A stretch of 64,000 nt of DNA from Whitmania pigra (taxonomy: Eukaryota > Annelida > Clitellata > Hirudinida > Haemopidae), in contig JAJTWR010000228.1 of NCBI GenBank assembly GCA_021613335.1, positions 927,501 through 991,500 on the forward strand, given 5' to 3'. This document shows, one piece after another, positions 45,449-56,867 of the stretch (positions are counted from its first letter, which is position 1; every line of letters begins with the position of its first letter). Both the position numbers and the translations under genes were made by a program. The notes under the pieces are model-generated. The model saw only the letters and a list, made by a program, of their open reading frames with translations, was not told the origin of the DNA and made no database searches.

Positions 45449-45775
45449 TCAAATAACGAAAGTCAGTTGCTTAATTACCCCTGTTTTTGAGAAGTTCACT
45501 GTATCCAACTTTATCTCAATCTCTTGGAATCTCCTTGGCAGTTCTGGTATGTTCCGTATTGTTTCCTTAGTAAAAACTGAACTGAAGTAGCTATTTAATA
45601 TATTGGCTGTTTTCTCTGCTGAATCAACTGTTTGCCCCTCACTATTTTGTAATGGTCCAATTTTGTCCCTTACTTTTTGTCTAATATCCCTACTTAAATG
45701 GTTCATTTCTAATTTTACCTCCTCTTCAGCTTTTCTAGCTTCATGTTGCCTGGTTGGCCCTTCACTCTGAAAATC
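45449..45775 (-). mobile_element. Non-LTR retrotransposon fragment upstream of the RT domain
   Basis: The frame reads AEEEVKLEMNHLSRDIRQKV then DKIGPLQNSEGQTVDSAEKT, ANILNSYFSSVFTKE, the well-known linker between endonuclease and RT in CR1/jockey-type elements (GPL.D..G....D...A..LN.YF.SVFT.E). Both ends are truncated. It marks the right limit of block-B homology. Confidence 0.75.
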
Positions 45776-47145
45776 TAGTCCCCCGACAGATCTTCAGCTT
45801 AACAAAATGTTTGTAAAGGTTTCTAGCTCGAGTGTTCAGACTTGCCAGTAGGAATCGACCGGGGACTGCGGCCCCGAATCCGGCAAATGATAGCCGGGGT
45901 TTAGCCGGAAAATGTCGTAAATCGTGTATAAGAAATTTAAGTGTGAACGTCTATTCCATATCTGAATCCAAGTTATCATAAAGTCTCTCATTGGTGGAAT
46001 AAAATTGCTAGGTTTTAGTTATAGAAGCTCCTGCGATTTGAACTCCTAATGGCATAAAAACGGAAGTATTAATAACTCATAACGACGCCTGGTACTAATA
46101 ATTCACAATACTCGTCATAATAAATACAATCGTCCGATACTTATGGAATGACCCACTGCTCTCAAAACAATTATAGTTAGGAAACAGTAATGTTTCCACA
46201 TTCTTTGGCAAAAGTCTCAACGTCTCTTTTTGAATGTTATGTAGAACTCCTTTCACTATCACTTGGGCTGGCAGGTGAGCCCTCCATTCAAGTTTTTCAC
46301 AAATGTACATTATTTTAAAGAATATAAAAATATAGCACGATTATCTATTATACATGTACATTTGTGAAAAACTTCTAGTCATGTCAAAATTTAAAAATTT
46401 AGTAGAGACACCTCGCGACATATCGGTAAACCTTTAATTAAATATATATTTACTTTTAATCATTATAGGCGGAGCTAATTTTGTTCATGGGGTGGAGCTA
46501 TGTCTCTTATTTTTCATCTCATTAAGGCTGTGTGCAGCTCGGACGGTTTTACCGCCTCTTCCAACGTGTTGATGAAATTATAATTGTTAAGCAAAAAACT
46601 GTGAATATCGTAATGAATTATCATGTAATATCATGCTCCCTATAGTCGACTCCATAAAAAATAATACTTCCTATAATTTAAGGAGTTACAAAGCAAAAAG
46701 CATTAAGAAAAAACTATAAATTTGATAAAAAGGATACAAGTCAGCAAAAAATCCTTGAGATTAACGGGCGTGTCTTGTTTAACAGGGTGCATATCCAAAT
46801 ATCCAAAATAAGCACGTTCTAGTTGATTCATAAAAAATGTAAAGTCTTTAGTTTTTGGGAGATTATCTAAAAATGTAATTTTTATGTAATTATAATCCGA
46901 GTGTTTCATTTAAGTTGTAAAACAGAAACGGGTAAATGTTCGAATACTTCTAAAATCAAAACTGTTTTATAGTTCAGAACTAAAGAAAATGTTTTGTTTT
47001 ATCGCTTGTAAAACTTTAGATGAAATGTAATTTATTGACAATAAAAAAAGCCAAGGTTGTTTTTATAGAAATTTAAAAACTTTTTAATAAAAATAAATTC
47101 TCACCAGATAAATGGAAGCCGATCTGCTTCGTACTTCTACAAAAT
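45776..47145. other. Intergenic, no recognised gene
   Basis: 45840-45910 is unusually GC-rich (GACCGGGGACTGCGGCCCCG) with CCGG repeats, possibly part of a degraded element. Short minus-strand open frames at 46095 and 46703 have no support. Confidence 0.4.
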
Positions 47146-47245
47146 AATTAATAATAATAATAATAATGATGATGATGATGATAATAATAATAATAATGAT
47201 GATGATGATGATAATAATAATAATATAATAATAATAATAATAACC
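47146..47245. repeat. (TAA)n(TGA)n compound microsatellite
   Basis: Alternating blocks of AATAAT and GATGAT, the GAT block present twice with identical length. Confidence 0.95.
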
Positions 47246-47481
47246 ATTAATTATCCTATCTGATCATTGACACCCAATAGCTCATTGATAATTATTCCTA
47301 GAATCATGCACAACAACCAACCCAAAAGTTTTTTCCACAAGTGTCCCTTGTTCCTTTCAAGAACACCTGGGTCTCCCAACCTCATATGTTGGCAGTTTCA
47401 TCCGCTTTCGTGCCCTCTCCTCTTCGAACCGACCACTGAGTCGCGACTGGAAAAGCACCTCCACCTCCTCGGGGTACCTGG

Positions 47482-47626
47482 ACATAGCGTCAGAGGCGCT
47501 TCTTGTAAACATTTGTATAGCGCTCCTTCCTAAGGGCGCTGGCGGGAATGCAGGCTGGGTTTCGAACGCGACACAATACGACCGCCGTTTGCAGGCATGT
47601 AACCCATTCGGCTAACCTGCATGCCA
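47482..47626 (-). mobile_element. tRNA-derived SINE (family 2)
   Basis: Same body as 43723-43913 on the minus strand: GCAGGTTAGCCGAATGGGTT, B box GCGTTCGAAACCC, CGCCCTTAGGAAGGAGCGC, AAGAAGCGCCTCTGACGCTA. It stops earlier at the 3' end. Confidence 0.85.
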
Positions 47627-48274
47627 AGTAACGACTCTATTTTACGCATATGTTACATAGACACAGAATAAGGGTTTTTGGGTTTCTAATAAGAAATTTT
47701 CTAAATTCCTAGGTAAGACTCTGATGAAACGTGCTTATTAATTTGGATATTAACGAGCACCAATCCATTCATAGATAAATATATGAAAATTCGTTACGAT
47801 TTCCAGAGTAAGTGATCAAAGCTACGTTTCAAAGGGATCTACCTACGTAGCACAAAATTCATATGTTGTGCAATTAAAAGTTGACGCCCGAGATTTTGAA
47901 CAATTGTTTAATCAATCATTGAATGGAACTAAATCAAATGATATTTTCTGAATTGTTCAGTCAATGGAAAAGAAAATAAGTTATTTCCTGAATAGTTTAT
48001 TTGTGTGCACTGAGCTCTGTCAATCATGGTATTATGAGTCTTAGAAGTGCGATGGTATTTGTTTTTGTTGGTCGATTTTCCCAAGATTATTTGTTTGCGA
48101 CAATCGCCGTTGAAAGGATTTTGTTTGGTTAATTAGTGATAATAAGCAACTGAACCCAGTTCAAGATATTCAACATAAAAATAAGGATTTGAGATTATTT
48201 ATAAATCGGACTCGCCAAAGATTTGCCATTTTGTCGGGTTCAACAGAAATCGCAAGGCAATTTCGAAACTTGAA
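47627..48274. promoter_or_regulatory. Upstream region of the neuronal calcium sensor gene
   Basis: AT-rich, with no TATA box assigned. Probable promoter and 5' UTR by position only. Confidence 0.35.
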
Positions 48275-48970
48275 ATGGGAAAGAATTCGAGTAAATTGGA
48301 ACCTCAAACGATCCAGGATCTCAGAGCCACGACGGATTTCACGAACGAAGAGATACACAAATGGTACAAAGTTTTCATGAAAGAAATTCCAAGCGGAAAA
48401 GTGACTCTGCACGAATTCCAAAACATTTATTCTCAGATATTTCCGATGGGCGATTCCAGCATATTTTCCGGTCAAGCTTTTAAAGTTCTCGATGCCAACC
48501 ATGACGGGACGATAGATTTTAGGGAATTTCTGTGCGCTCTGAATTTGAGTAGAGAAGGTCACAGCGACGAAAAGTTAAAATGGGCTTTCAAGATGTACGA
48601 CGCCGACGGAGATGGATTTATTTCCAAAACCGAGATGAATGAAATGTCAGAGGTACGTTTTGAAACTATTAGCAAACTGGGTCAATTTGGATAAACTATT
48701 TAAATAACTTTGAATTTGGGTAAACTATTTAAATAACTTTGACATTAGTTTAGATATCACAAACGTGATTGAACATCTTAACAGGCTTTACACAAAATGG
48801 TGACGCCAAAATCTCTTTACGAGGAAAAGCATCAAAAAAAGGCTGAGGATATTTTCAAAATGTTGGATACTAACAATGACGGAAAAATAAGTTTCGAGGA
48901 ATTTATCGAAGGAGCCCAAAAAAGCCCTTGGATAAAGAATGTGATATCTTTTATAGGGGCCACATTGTAA
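48275..48970 (+). CDS. Neuronal calcium sensor (hippocalcin/neurocalcin-like)
   Basis: Two exons, 48275-48652 and 48785-48970, join in phase 0 to 187 aa (family 190-193). It starts MGKNSSKL, with the N-myristoylation glycine at position 2. EF-hand 1 is degenerate as in all NCS proteins. EF2 (DANHDGTIDFRE), EF3 (DADGDGFISKTE) and EF4 (DTNNDGKISFEE) keep the 1-3-5-12 ligands. KLKWAFKMYD between EF2 and EF3 is the family hallmark. Membrane-associated calcium sensing in neurons is inferred from the family. The loop between EF3 and EF4 is several residues shorter than in hippocalcin, so a divergent paralog is likely. The donor is GAG|GTACGT and the acceptor CTTAACAG. Confidence 0.92.
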
Positions 48971-50330
48971 TTAAATAATTGCATTGGATTTTAATTATTT
49001 CTCACTCTTTAAAATTTTAGACGTGCAAGGTATCAAAAATATACCTTGCGAAATATTAACAGAAGGTGGTACTTTTGAGGTTGCATTTTCATTGTAGCAG
49101 TTTGTTAGAAGCACTTTTAAGCGTACTCCTGCTTGGTTGACAAAAGGACTTATTTGTGTAGAATTAAAACATTCTTATACCTTCAAAATATTGAAGAAAT
49201 ATTTTATCTTGCCTTTACTCTCGGAAGTGCCAAGTATTTTAGCTGAATTCATTAAAAGCCACTTAGGGTCCAATCTCTGTTTTGACAGAGCACTTATACT
49301 TCTAATTGGATTATTTATTCATTTAAATTTCTTTCGATTTGATGGGCGCACGCATCGAACCCATTCTTGAGAAAGCCTTTTGTTTGTATCGTAGCCAGAC
49401 GAGCCGAACACATGCCACGTAAGGCTTTTATCAGTTTTGTTATTACTAAAATAAACGAAATTATAAATGAAATTGCTTTTTTCCTTTTGTGAAGCAATAA
49501 CGATTTGAAGATATCTTCATCTGTCTAGCAATTTATATTTGGAAAAGTGAACTTTAATTCAAAAATGTGTCTGGAATTTTCATGACAAAATAATCCTAAG
49601 TGGCAAATATTAATATATTACCAATTAGGTGAAATGCTCAATTAAATGTTCAACGAGGGAATTTGTTGTTAAGAATAAGAAAAGAAATCTGGATTGAAAA
49701 TGAATGATCACACGGAATGTAAGAATGGGTTACTATTTTAGAAAAGGCAAATGTCTCGAAAAAAGTAAAACATGATGGTGGACGGCAAACCCAAATAAAC
49801 AAGAATCCAACAAATTTTTAAGCCGCAATTAGACGAAGATTTAGTGGTAATTTTCTCACAGGAGCGAGATTCTAAGAACTTGCGCATGAATGTTATCCTA
49901 CTGTCCACTTGTTTTAACAATTGAATATTTTGTCGATTGCAAACACCATTTGCTTTTGAAATATTACTGAATAGTCACAAAAATATCTTCATTGGAAGCA
50001 GAATTCTTATGAACCAAACAATGCAGCTTCAGATGAACATTGGTAACACACGAATATATCTATAGGTACATCAAACATTGTCACATCAAACATTTAGAAA
50101 ATACTTGAGATGCCAGGAGAACAGCTGAAGATGGTGCTTCGCCAAGTATATTTATTAAGATGTAAATAAAATTATCGGCAAAAAATATTAATTATAATTT
50201 CGTAATTGCATGTCAAAATATCCTCATTATAAACAAGCATGCTTGAGTTTCACAATGAAATGTTGAACAAGTTTCGATGATCAACAACCTTACGAATGTT
50301 TGGTGAACATGGATTGAATCATTGCTGGTG
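48971..50330. other. 3' flank of the NCS gene, otherwise empty
   Basis: A short perfect hairpin (GCAAGGTAT ... ATACCTTGC) at about 49025-49050 could be in the 3' UTR. No gene is recognised. Confidence 0.45.
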
Positions 50331-50465
50331 GGATTGAAATCAGTGTTGACTGGATTGAAATCAATGCTGATTGGATTGAAATCAATGCTGATTGGATTGA
50401 AATCAATGCTGATTGGATTGAAATCAATGCTGATTGGATTGAAATCAATGCTGATTGGATTAAAA
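50331..50465. repeat. 21-bp minisatellite
   Basis: About six tandem copies of GGATTGAAATCAATGCTGATT. The first copies are slightly diverged, the rest almost identical. The period is a multiple of three, so open frames result by chance. Confidence 0.97.
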
Positions 50466-51182
50466 ATGTCTACAATAAGTACAAACGATGTTTGCCAGAT
50501 AAAAAGCAGATTGTACTTAGAGCATGTGAAAAATAAAAGGATTTTTACACGATTTTTATAAGCACAATCAGCAAGCAGAACGATTCAAAGTTTCAGAAAA
50601 TCTTTGAAAGCCTTTGAAACAAACGAATGACAAACGTTTTAGATGAAATGAGATCCAATTAAGTCATCAATTAAGACACCTCGTGTAGCAGACGAAGACT
50701 GAATAATTTTAAATTAATAATTTAAATTAATTTTAAATAAAAATTTAAATGAATAATTTAAATGAAACTGACATCAACTAAAAATTACCAACCTTCAACT
50801 CAGTTGATTAAGCAATAAGGAGAGAGGATTTGAAAAATGAAAACGTAAACCTTTGTTACTCAGAATTTGGAGTCAATTTTGAAGTGTCAAATTCGAAAAG
50901 TATAAAATTTTCTTACAATAAACGAAATTTTTAAATTATTTTTTAATGAAGTCCAATTTATAAAATCTCACTATATTCACTTTTTACTAGATAAATTCTG
51001 ATAAAAACATTTTTTGATGACATGAAGAATCTCGCATCAGCACAAAAGCACAGATTGCGTGCTCTTTTTCAATCAATCTGACATAATTTTTTAAAAACAG
51101 TCGAACAATCTTCGATAAATGTAATTATCACATAATTTCAGACGCATAAAAACATTAAAAAAAAATAATTCAAAAAATATCT
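50466..51182. other. Non-coding, no recognised feature
   Basis: AT-rich; lies 3' of the claudin-like gene on its strand. Confidence 0.4.
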
Positions 51183-51463
51183 TCACACTCTGACGTCATC
51201 GTCGTCGTCGTCGTCATCGTAACCGCAGAGTTTCTTGAGCGAACCGACGATATCGTCGATGCACATACAGATGGCAGCAGCAAGAAACAAAATGGACGAA
51301 AAACAGCCAAGGCCAAAAGCGTAGCTGAGGAAATATGGCGACATTTTGTACACAACATGCATTCCCACCCCGTACAAGATGTGGCTCAGGGCTGTGGCCA
51401 GACCTTTAGAAGAAGAAATGAAACAAATTTATTATTATTATTAGGATTATTATTATTATTAGG

Positions 51464-51555
<92 letters not shown>

Positions 51556-51610
51556 GATTATTATTATTAGGATTATTATTATTATTAGGATTATTATTAT
51601 TATTATTAGG

Positions 51611-51644
<34 letters not shown>

Positions 51645-51661
51645 GGATTATTATTATTAGG

Positions 51662-51725
<64 letters not shown>

Positions 51726-51772
51726 GGATTATTATTATTATTATGATTATTATTATTATTATTATTATTATG

Positions 51773-51829
<57 letters not shown>

Positions 51830-53511
51830 TATTATTATTATTATATTATTATTATTATTATTATTCTTATTATTATTATTATTATATTATTATATTATTA
51901 TTATATTATTATATTATTATTATTATTATTATTATTATACACTTTTCTACTTGGTTGTGAAATGTAGAAATGTGGAAAAGAAAATAATCAAAGCCTGCAC
52001 AATTCACAACATAAATGCTCCTCCTAAAGTAAAAAACATACATCTAAGGATGCTTAGAAGGCTTATCACCCAGCCCATCTGATCAGCCATCTAATCCTTT
52101 CAATCTCAGCAACCCATCTTACCACAAATGAAGTTGATTTCCCCAGCAGAATTGAAGTAATAAATCTTCTTTCCCAGAGTCGATGAACAGAGTCCGAAAA
52201 ATGACAGAACGTTGGACAAAGTGCCAAAGAACAGAGCAGTCACCAGTAGGCCTATTACTGTGGTCATCCACACTTGAAGGAAATGATTATCATTTATAAT
52301 ATAATTTGAACTATCAATAGACCTATTCAATTTATTAATCAGATTATTAATTAATAACTTAAATTTTTAATTAAATCATTTACTGAATTAATAGTATGTA
52401 AATGGATATGAAAACATGGATTATTTTTTTAAATAAAAATAAGAATAAATATTCTTAATTGTGACTTTTAACTAATTATGAACTAATAGTTAATTTTTCT
52501 TCAAAAAACTAAATAGGAAAAAGGTCCAAAAAATTTGCCCAATAGGGCCTTAAAAAGGCGGCCCCAGAAAATTTGGCAGCCACAAACCAGGTTGCAATTG
52601 GACTGATTTTAATGTCAGACTTACAAGGTCGTTTGGTTTCACAGCTCTCTTCCAGGTCTGTTTCTGTTTCGTTGTAATGACACATGCTCCAAATTCCAAT
52701 CCTAAATTCTTCAATTAAAAATTTATTCCTTAAAAATTATTTTAATGGACAAGTGAATGAATTACTATAGTGGTGATCTCTGTTAACGTCGTCATTATCA
52801 TCAGCAGCATCATCGTCATCGTCATCGTCATCATCATCGTCATCAGGAGATATTTCTTAGTGTTGTTATTTAAAGATGTTACCAAAAATTGTTAATATTA
52901 GTATTATCAGGGCTATTATCAATTATTATGTTATCAGTATAATAATACCACAATTTATTATCAATAATAGCACTAATATTATTAAAATATTATTATCAAT
53001 ATTTTATTCTTAATAATAATCTAGACATTCATTGTGAAATGATATGAGCTGGGGATTTGTTTGTCCAATGTTGCAATGAAACTCAATTATTGATCAAGTT
53101 ATAAATCAATAGCAAGAGTTCTATTTATAGCGACATAGCCATTTTGTTTACCTCCGCCACATCTGCTACAGCATAGAATCGATAACAACAAACTTGCGTA
53201 GAACCATTAAAATAAATAGGTTGTTGATGAATGTTTTCAAAACGGTGATTGATACGGTGGTTGCTTAGCTCGATGGTTCAAATCCTGCCAACGGAATCCA
53301 GCCAACCTCTTCCTGCCATCCAGTTTTCACTCGAGGCAGCCACGCATCCCAGCAGGAAAGCACAGAAAGAGGACAGTTGTCCACAGTACCTGAAGGGCCT
53401 CCAAGTGGTCATTTCTCTCTCGAATCGCAGGTCATCGTTCCTCTTGGACTGGTGGTGGTGGTGGGTGGCGTGTTGACACGACCTGAACTTGAAGAACGAT
53501 CGCATGGCCAT
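51183..53511 (-). CDS. Claudin/PMP22-superfamily four-TM protein, 4 exons
   Basis: Exons 53511-53307, 52708-52625, 52272-52123 and 51403-51183 join to 660 bp (219 aa), every junction in phase. A charged N-terminus with a His cluster (THHHHQ) precedes TM1 (CGQLSSFCAFLLGCVAASSE). The first outer loop has the superfamily signature W...GIWSMC....C (ENWM, GIWSMCHYNETETDLEESC). TM2 is WMTTVIGLLVTALFFGTLS, TM3 lies around ATALSHILYGVGMHVVY, and TM4 is FGLGCFSSILFLAAAICMC. The tail ends in eight Asp residues and VRV, a possible PDZ-type C-terminus. The family includes junctional and accessory membrane proteins; the subfamily is undecided. The intron between exons 3 and 4 has a 0.5-kb ATT microsatellite. 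Confidence 0.8.
51429..51941. repeat. Very long (ATT)n-type microsatellite in an intron
   Basis: About 510 bp made almost wholly of ATT units interrupted by AGG/ATG and ATATT variants. It begins only about 25 bp from the exon 4 acceptor of the claudin-like gene. Confidence 0.98.
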
Positions 53512-53967
53512 GTCCTTTCGATGTTGTTTGGTTGGCTCAGTTCAAGGACGAGGTTTGTTCAGAACGGTGTCGCCATCTTTGATCATTTCGAGATATTGTT
53601 AATATCATTTGTAATGTCTTTATTTCTTATTAATTCGACACAAATGTTGGCAATTGGTCTCTGAAGTAACGCGTTTGAGGTTAATAAAAATTATTTAAAG
53701 TAATTATTGATAATTGAATACTTTTACCTAAATAATATCTCCAGGGTTTATCGTCACAAAATTATTAATCAATATTCAACAAATACGTCCAATGCTTTTA
53801 CTTTTGATGATTTGAATTTTAAATTTCACAAAATGTTGTTATTATTAATTATAATTATTTATTTATTAATTATTTATTTATGACTAAATTATCATTGCAA
53901 TTATTTATGATTGTCGCTACTGTTATCAATGTTATTGATTATTATTACATTATTACTGAGGTAGTTA
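53512..53967. other. Upstream region of the claudin-like gene
   Basis: Presumed promoter side of the minus-strand gene. AT-rich; no element assigned. Confidence 0.35.
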
Positions 53968-54252
53968 TTGATATTATTATCATCAGATAATCAGATATAT
54001 CCAATCGAAAAGACTTTCAACCAGCGTTGTCTGATTCAAGCGGAATTGTGCAGGTTTCTGCTCAGACATACGAAACGTTGGTGCTTGCAAGATACCACAG
54101 CACATCCGCACATGAGCACAGCACGTGTTTACATGGATACTATGCCAGGCAGGAGAGATGCTGATGCTGCAAAGGAGATGAGGAACGCATTATTCCCCGT
54201 TCATACATCTGTTCTTGATGATGATGATGCTGATGATGGTAGCAATACATAA
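53968..54252 (+). CDS. Possible exon or ORF of unknown identity
   Basis: Following an acceptor-like TTATCATCAG at about 53980, an open frame ends at TAA 54250-54252 (ARVYMDTMPGRRDADAAKEM, then DDDDADDGSNT). Composition is coding-like and differs from the surrounding AT-rich DNA. No family is recognised and no partner exon was found, so it could equally be a relic. Confidence 0.3.
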   Translation: MILLSSDNQIYPIEKTFNQRCLIQAELCRFLLRHTKRWCLQDTTAHPHMSTARVYMDTMPGRRDADAAKEMRNALFPVHTSVLDDDDADDGSNT

Positions 54253-55893
54253 ATTGTAGCATTTCACAAAATAAATAATTAAATGTACTATTGTTGACAA
54301 AACATGTAACAGGCTGATTTAATTTTATATAATAATAACATTATTAAAATTAGTTCGTAATTAGTACAGTAATGAAATAATGACAAAGTCGAGCAGATCA
54401 CGGAAAACATGCGAATAATTTTCATCTTGGAAGCCTTTGAAGTGAATTCTCAAGTGAAGGAACGATGGAATGAACGGAAAGTGGGAGAATGAAATTAAGA
54501 AAGAACGGATGGAAGGATGGATGGATGCAAGGGTGGATGAATGAATGGACAGGTGGGTGGATGAGTGGATGACATTTGGAGGAATCCAGAGCAAAAATAA
54601 TCCAACTAGAAATAAGCATTGGAATCGTTGTACGATCAGACGTGAGCGCATATTCATAACGGAACACCTGCACTCAAAAATGAGATTGTGAGCAAAAAAA
54701 GAGAGGACATTTTGTGGGAATTTTACGCTATTTCTATGAGAGTGTAACAAATAGTTGTCTGTAGAAGTTTTGCGAATTTGAATTCAAATGTATATTTGAA
54801 ATAATAGTTTAAATAAATAAATATTTCACCTAAATGAATAATCATTCATCACTGAATATTAAGGGATTGGTCGGTGGTTGAACGCTTGATTGACATGAAT
54901 TTGATTTCAAGTGATTCATATGTGCTGTTTACGTGACCATTTTGATAGCTGGTTGTAAACATCTTTTCATACAATACGAAATATCTATCTACCTATGATG
55001 GACACAAAATAATTAATTAAGAAAGCTCCTTATTTACTTTTAAATGCTTTTTGATAATTATTTTTTACAAATTTTTAATATTTCTTTTTTAAGCCGCAGT
55101 TTTATAAGCCGCAACTTTTACAAATTCTTATCATTCCTTTGTCTTTCTTTCCAAAGCTTATGTTTTCAAAAATTAAAAATTTAAAATAAAAAATATTTTT
55201 TACCAATGAACAAAATAAAAGAGCTAAATATGTACAATATATTACATAGACTGGGATTTTTCAAATAAAATATTTTTTTAGAAGCTATTGACTTTCTTTT
55301 GCTTAATGTCTATTTTTATATTTTGGTATTAATATATCTATGATTTAATATTATGGTTTAATAGGATAATTCATATTGTATTAATAATCAAATAATTATT
55401 ATAAAATAAATATTGTTGTGCTTTGAAATGTTTGGTCATTGTTGTTGGTGTCTACGTTAATTTTATCGTTTTTTTTAGAAAAGTAATATTGTTAAATTTA
55501 AGACAGTTATCAAATAAGACAACAGTTTGATCATCATCATCACCATCATCGTCGTTATTATTCTAATCATCATCACTGAGACATCCTCTCTAGAATAGAA
55601 ACGAAATTACTTAATAGAAACGACTACAACTAACAGCCATTCATCTATGAAAAATAAGAATTTATTAGCAAATTGAGATCTTCCTTCTCCAAGCTGTATT
55701 TAGATGCAAGCAAGTTTTAAAATAAAAAGGAAAATCCAAAATGGCTAATTATATCTTATGTTAGCAAACAAATCACGCATACATTTTTCACCAGTTCGAC
55801 CCAATTGTTATCACGACATTCTCAGAAATGAACTGCCCAATCAGAACAAGCTTTTCATCTTTCAACCGGATCGTCGACCAATGTCCTTCTGGC
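54253..55893. other. Intergenic, no recognised gene
   Basis: A GGATGGATG-type simple repeat occurs at about 54500-54570. The rest is AT-rich. Open frames on the minus strand at 54361-54750 arise from that repeat. Confidence 0.45.
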
Positions 55894-56232
55894 TTACAAT
55901 TGCTTGAGGTTGCTGAGGGCGGAGTCAGGCTTGTAGAAGATGAAGGTCAAGGTGTTCTGGTTCTCCTGGACACCCTTTCCAAGGAAGGCTTGAAGATCTG
56001 ACTTGTAGGTGATCTTAAGGGTAAGTTCGCCCCTTGGGCCTGCCATCTTGAATTCGAGGTCCTTTCCATGGGGTACTGGTGCCTCGGGAAGGTCAAAGGA
56101 CACGCTGCTTAGAGGGAACCTGAGGCTGATCTTCTTGTCTTGGACTGTGCACGATCCAAGAATGGGCAGAGACTGAGCTGCCATAGGCATGGACAGGTAC
56201 ATGGTAGCAATTCCTTCGTAGTTGGTCATCTT
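55894..56232 (-). CDS. Small protein of unknown family (111 aa), TATA-driven
   Basis: ATG at 56229 lies 3 nt after an acceptor (CATCAAAACAG|AAG), so the 5' UTR is spliced. The frame ends at TGA 55896-55894. It begins MTNYEGIATMYLSMPMAAQS and is rich in beta-strand-like alternation (VQDKKISLRFPLSSVSFDLP, GELTLKITYKSDLQAFLG), without signal peptide or TM segment. Codon choice is strikingly GC-ending for this AT-rich region (CTC, AAG, GGC, ATC), as in highly expressed genes, and the promoter has a clear TATA box at 56860-56867. I do not recognise the family. It is probably an abundant cytosolic or structural protein. Confidence 0.65.
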   Translation of the reverse strand, partial: KMTNYEGIATMYLSMPMAAQSLPILGSCTVQDKKISLRFPLSSVSFDLPEAPVPHGKDLEFKMAGPRGELTLKITYKSDLQAFLGKGVQENQNTLTFIFYKPDSALSNLKQL

Positions 56233-56339
56233 CTGTTTTGATGAATATTTAGTAATTATTATAATTAAACAATATGCAAACTTAGAATAAACTTAAGGCT
56301 CTTGAGTTTTGTTCTATCGTATCGAACAAGAATCGAAGT

Positions 56340-56440
56340 TATCGAACAACAACAACAACAACAATAATAATAATAATAATAAATAATAATAATAATAATA
56401 ATAATAACAATAATAATAACAATAATAATAATTGTAATAC
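56340..56440. repeat. (AAC)n(AAT)n microsatellite
   Basis: AACAAC followed by AATAATAAT runs, inside the 5' UTR intron of the small gene. Confidence 0.9.
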
Positions 56441-56616
56441 TCAAGTTATGTGCAATGATTACGTTGAAAAGCAAAGCAGTTATCATCAAATTTTAAATAA
56501 AACAATGGCTTTATTTAGAATATAAAAGAGCTAAAGTTTTGCTCGATTAATTTACTTTTATATAATATACTAGCGTGATTAACAATTAGTTTAAGAATAC
56601 CTAAATCAGCAAGAAA

Positions 56617-56785
56617 TTAAAATAAAATAAAATATATCTTACTGCTTCTAAAAATCGAATAAAATATGCTGCTATGTTGCTTCTAAGAACAAAATAAAAT
56701 ATAGCTTACTGATTCTAAAAATAAAATAAAATATATCTTACTTCATCTAAACACAAAATAGAATATATCTTGCTGCTTCTGTTAG
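56617..56785 (-). repeat. ~32-bp tandem repeats resembling mini-introns
   Basis: On the minus strand about five units of AAGCAGTAAGATATATTTTA + TTTTATTTTTAG type. Each begins with a donor-like CAGTAAG and ends with a pyrimidine-rich acceptor-like TTTTTAG. They lie where the 5' UTR intron of the gene at 55894-56232 should start. Confidence 0.8.
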
Positions 56786-56859
56786 TCCCGGAAAAGTGGA
56801 ATCAAGCTCAGGTAAGACAAGAAGTAGCTAGCCTCATTGGAGTCTGGGTGTTTCCATGC

Positions 56860-56867
56860 TTTTATAG
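56860..56867 (-). promoter_or_regulatory. TATA box of the small gene at 55894-56232
   Basis: CTATAAAA on the minus strand, in a local context less AT-rich than the flanks. The start of transcription is expected near 56830. Confidence 0.6.

Larger units (their letters stand above)
43403..45463. repeat. Duplicate of ABCG1-like intron 1 sequence, expanded by insertions
   Basis: Matches 31190-32100 of block A. The extra length is explained by three insertions: a SINE (43723-43913), an LTR (44167-44391) and an LTR-like element (44718-45433). Confidence 0.85.
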
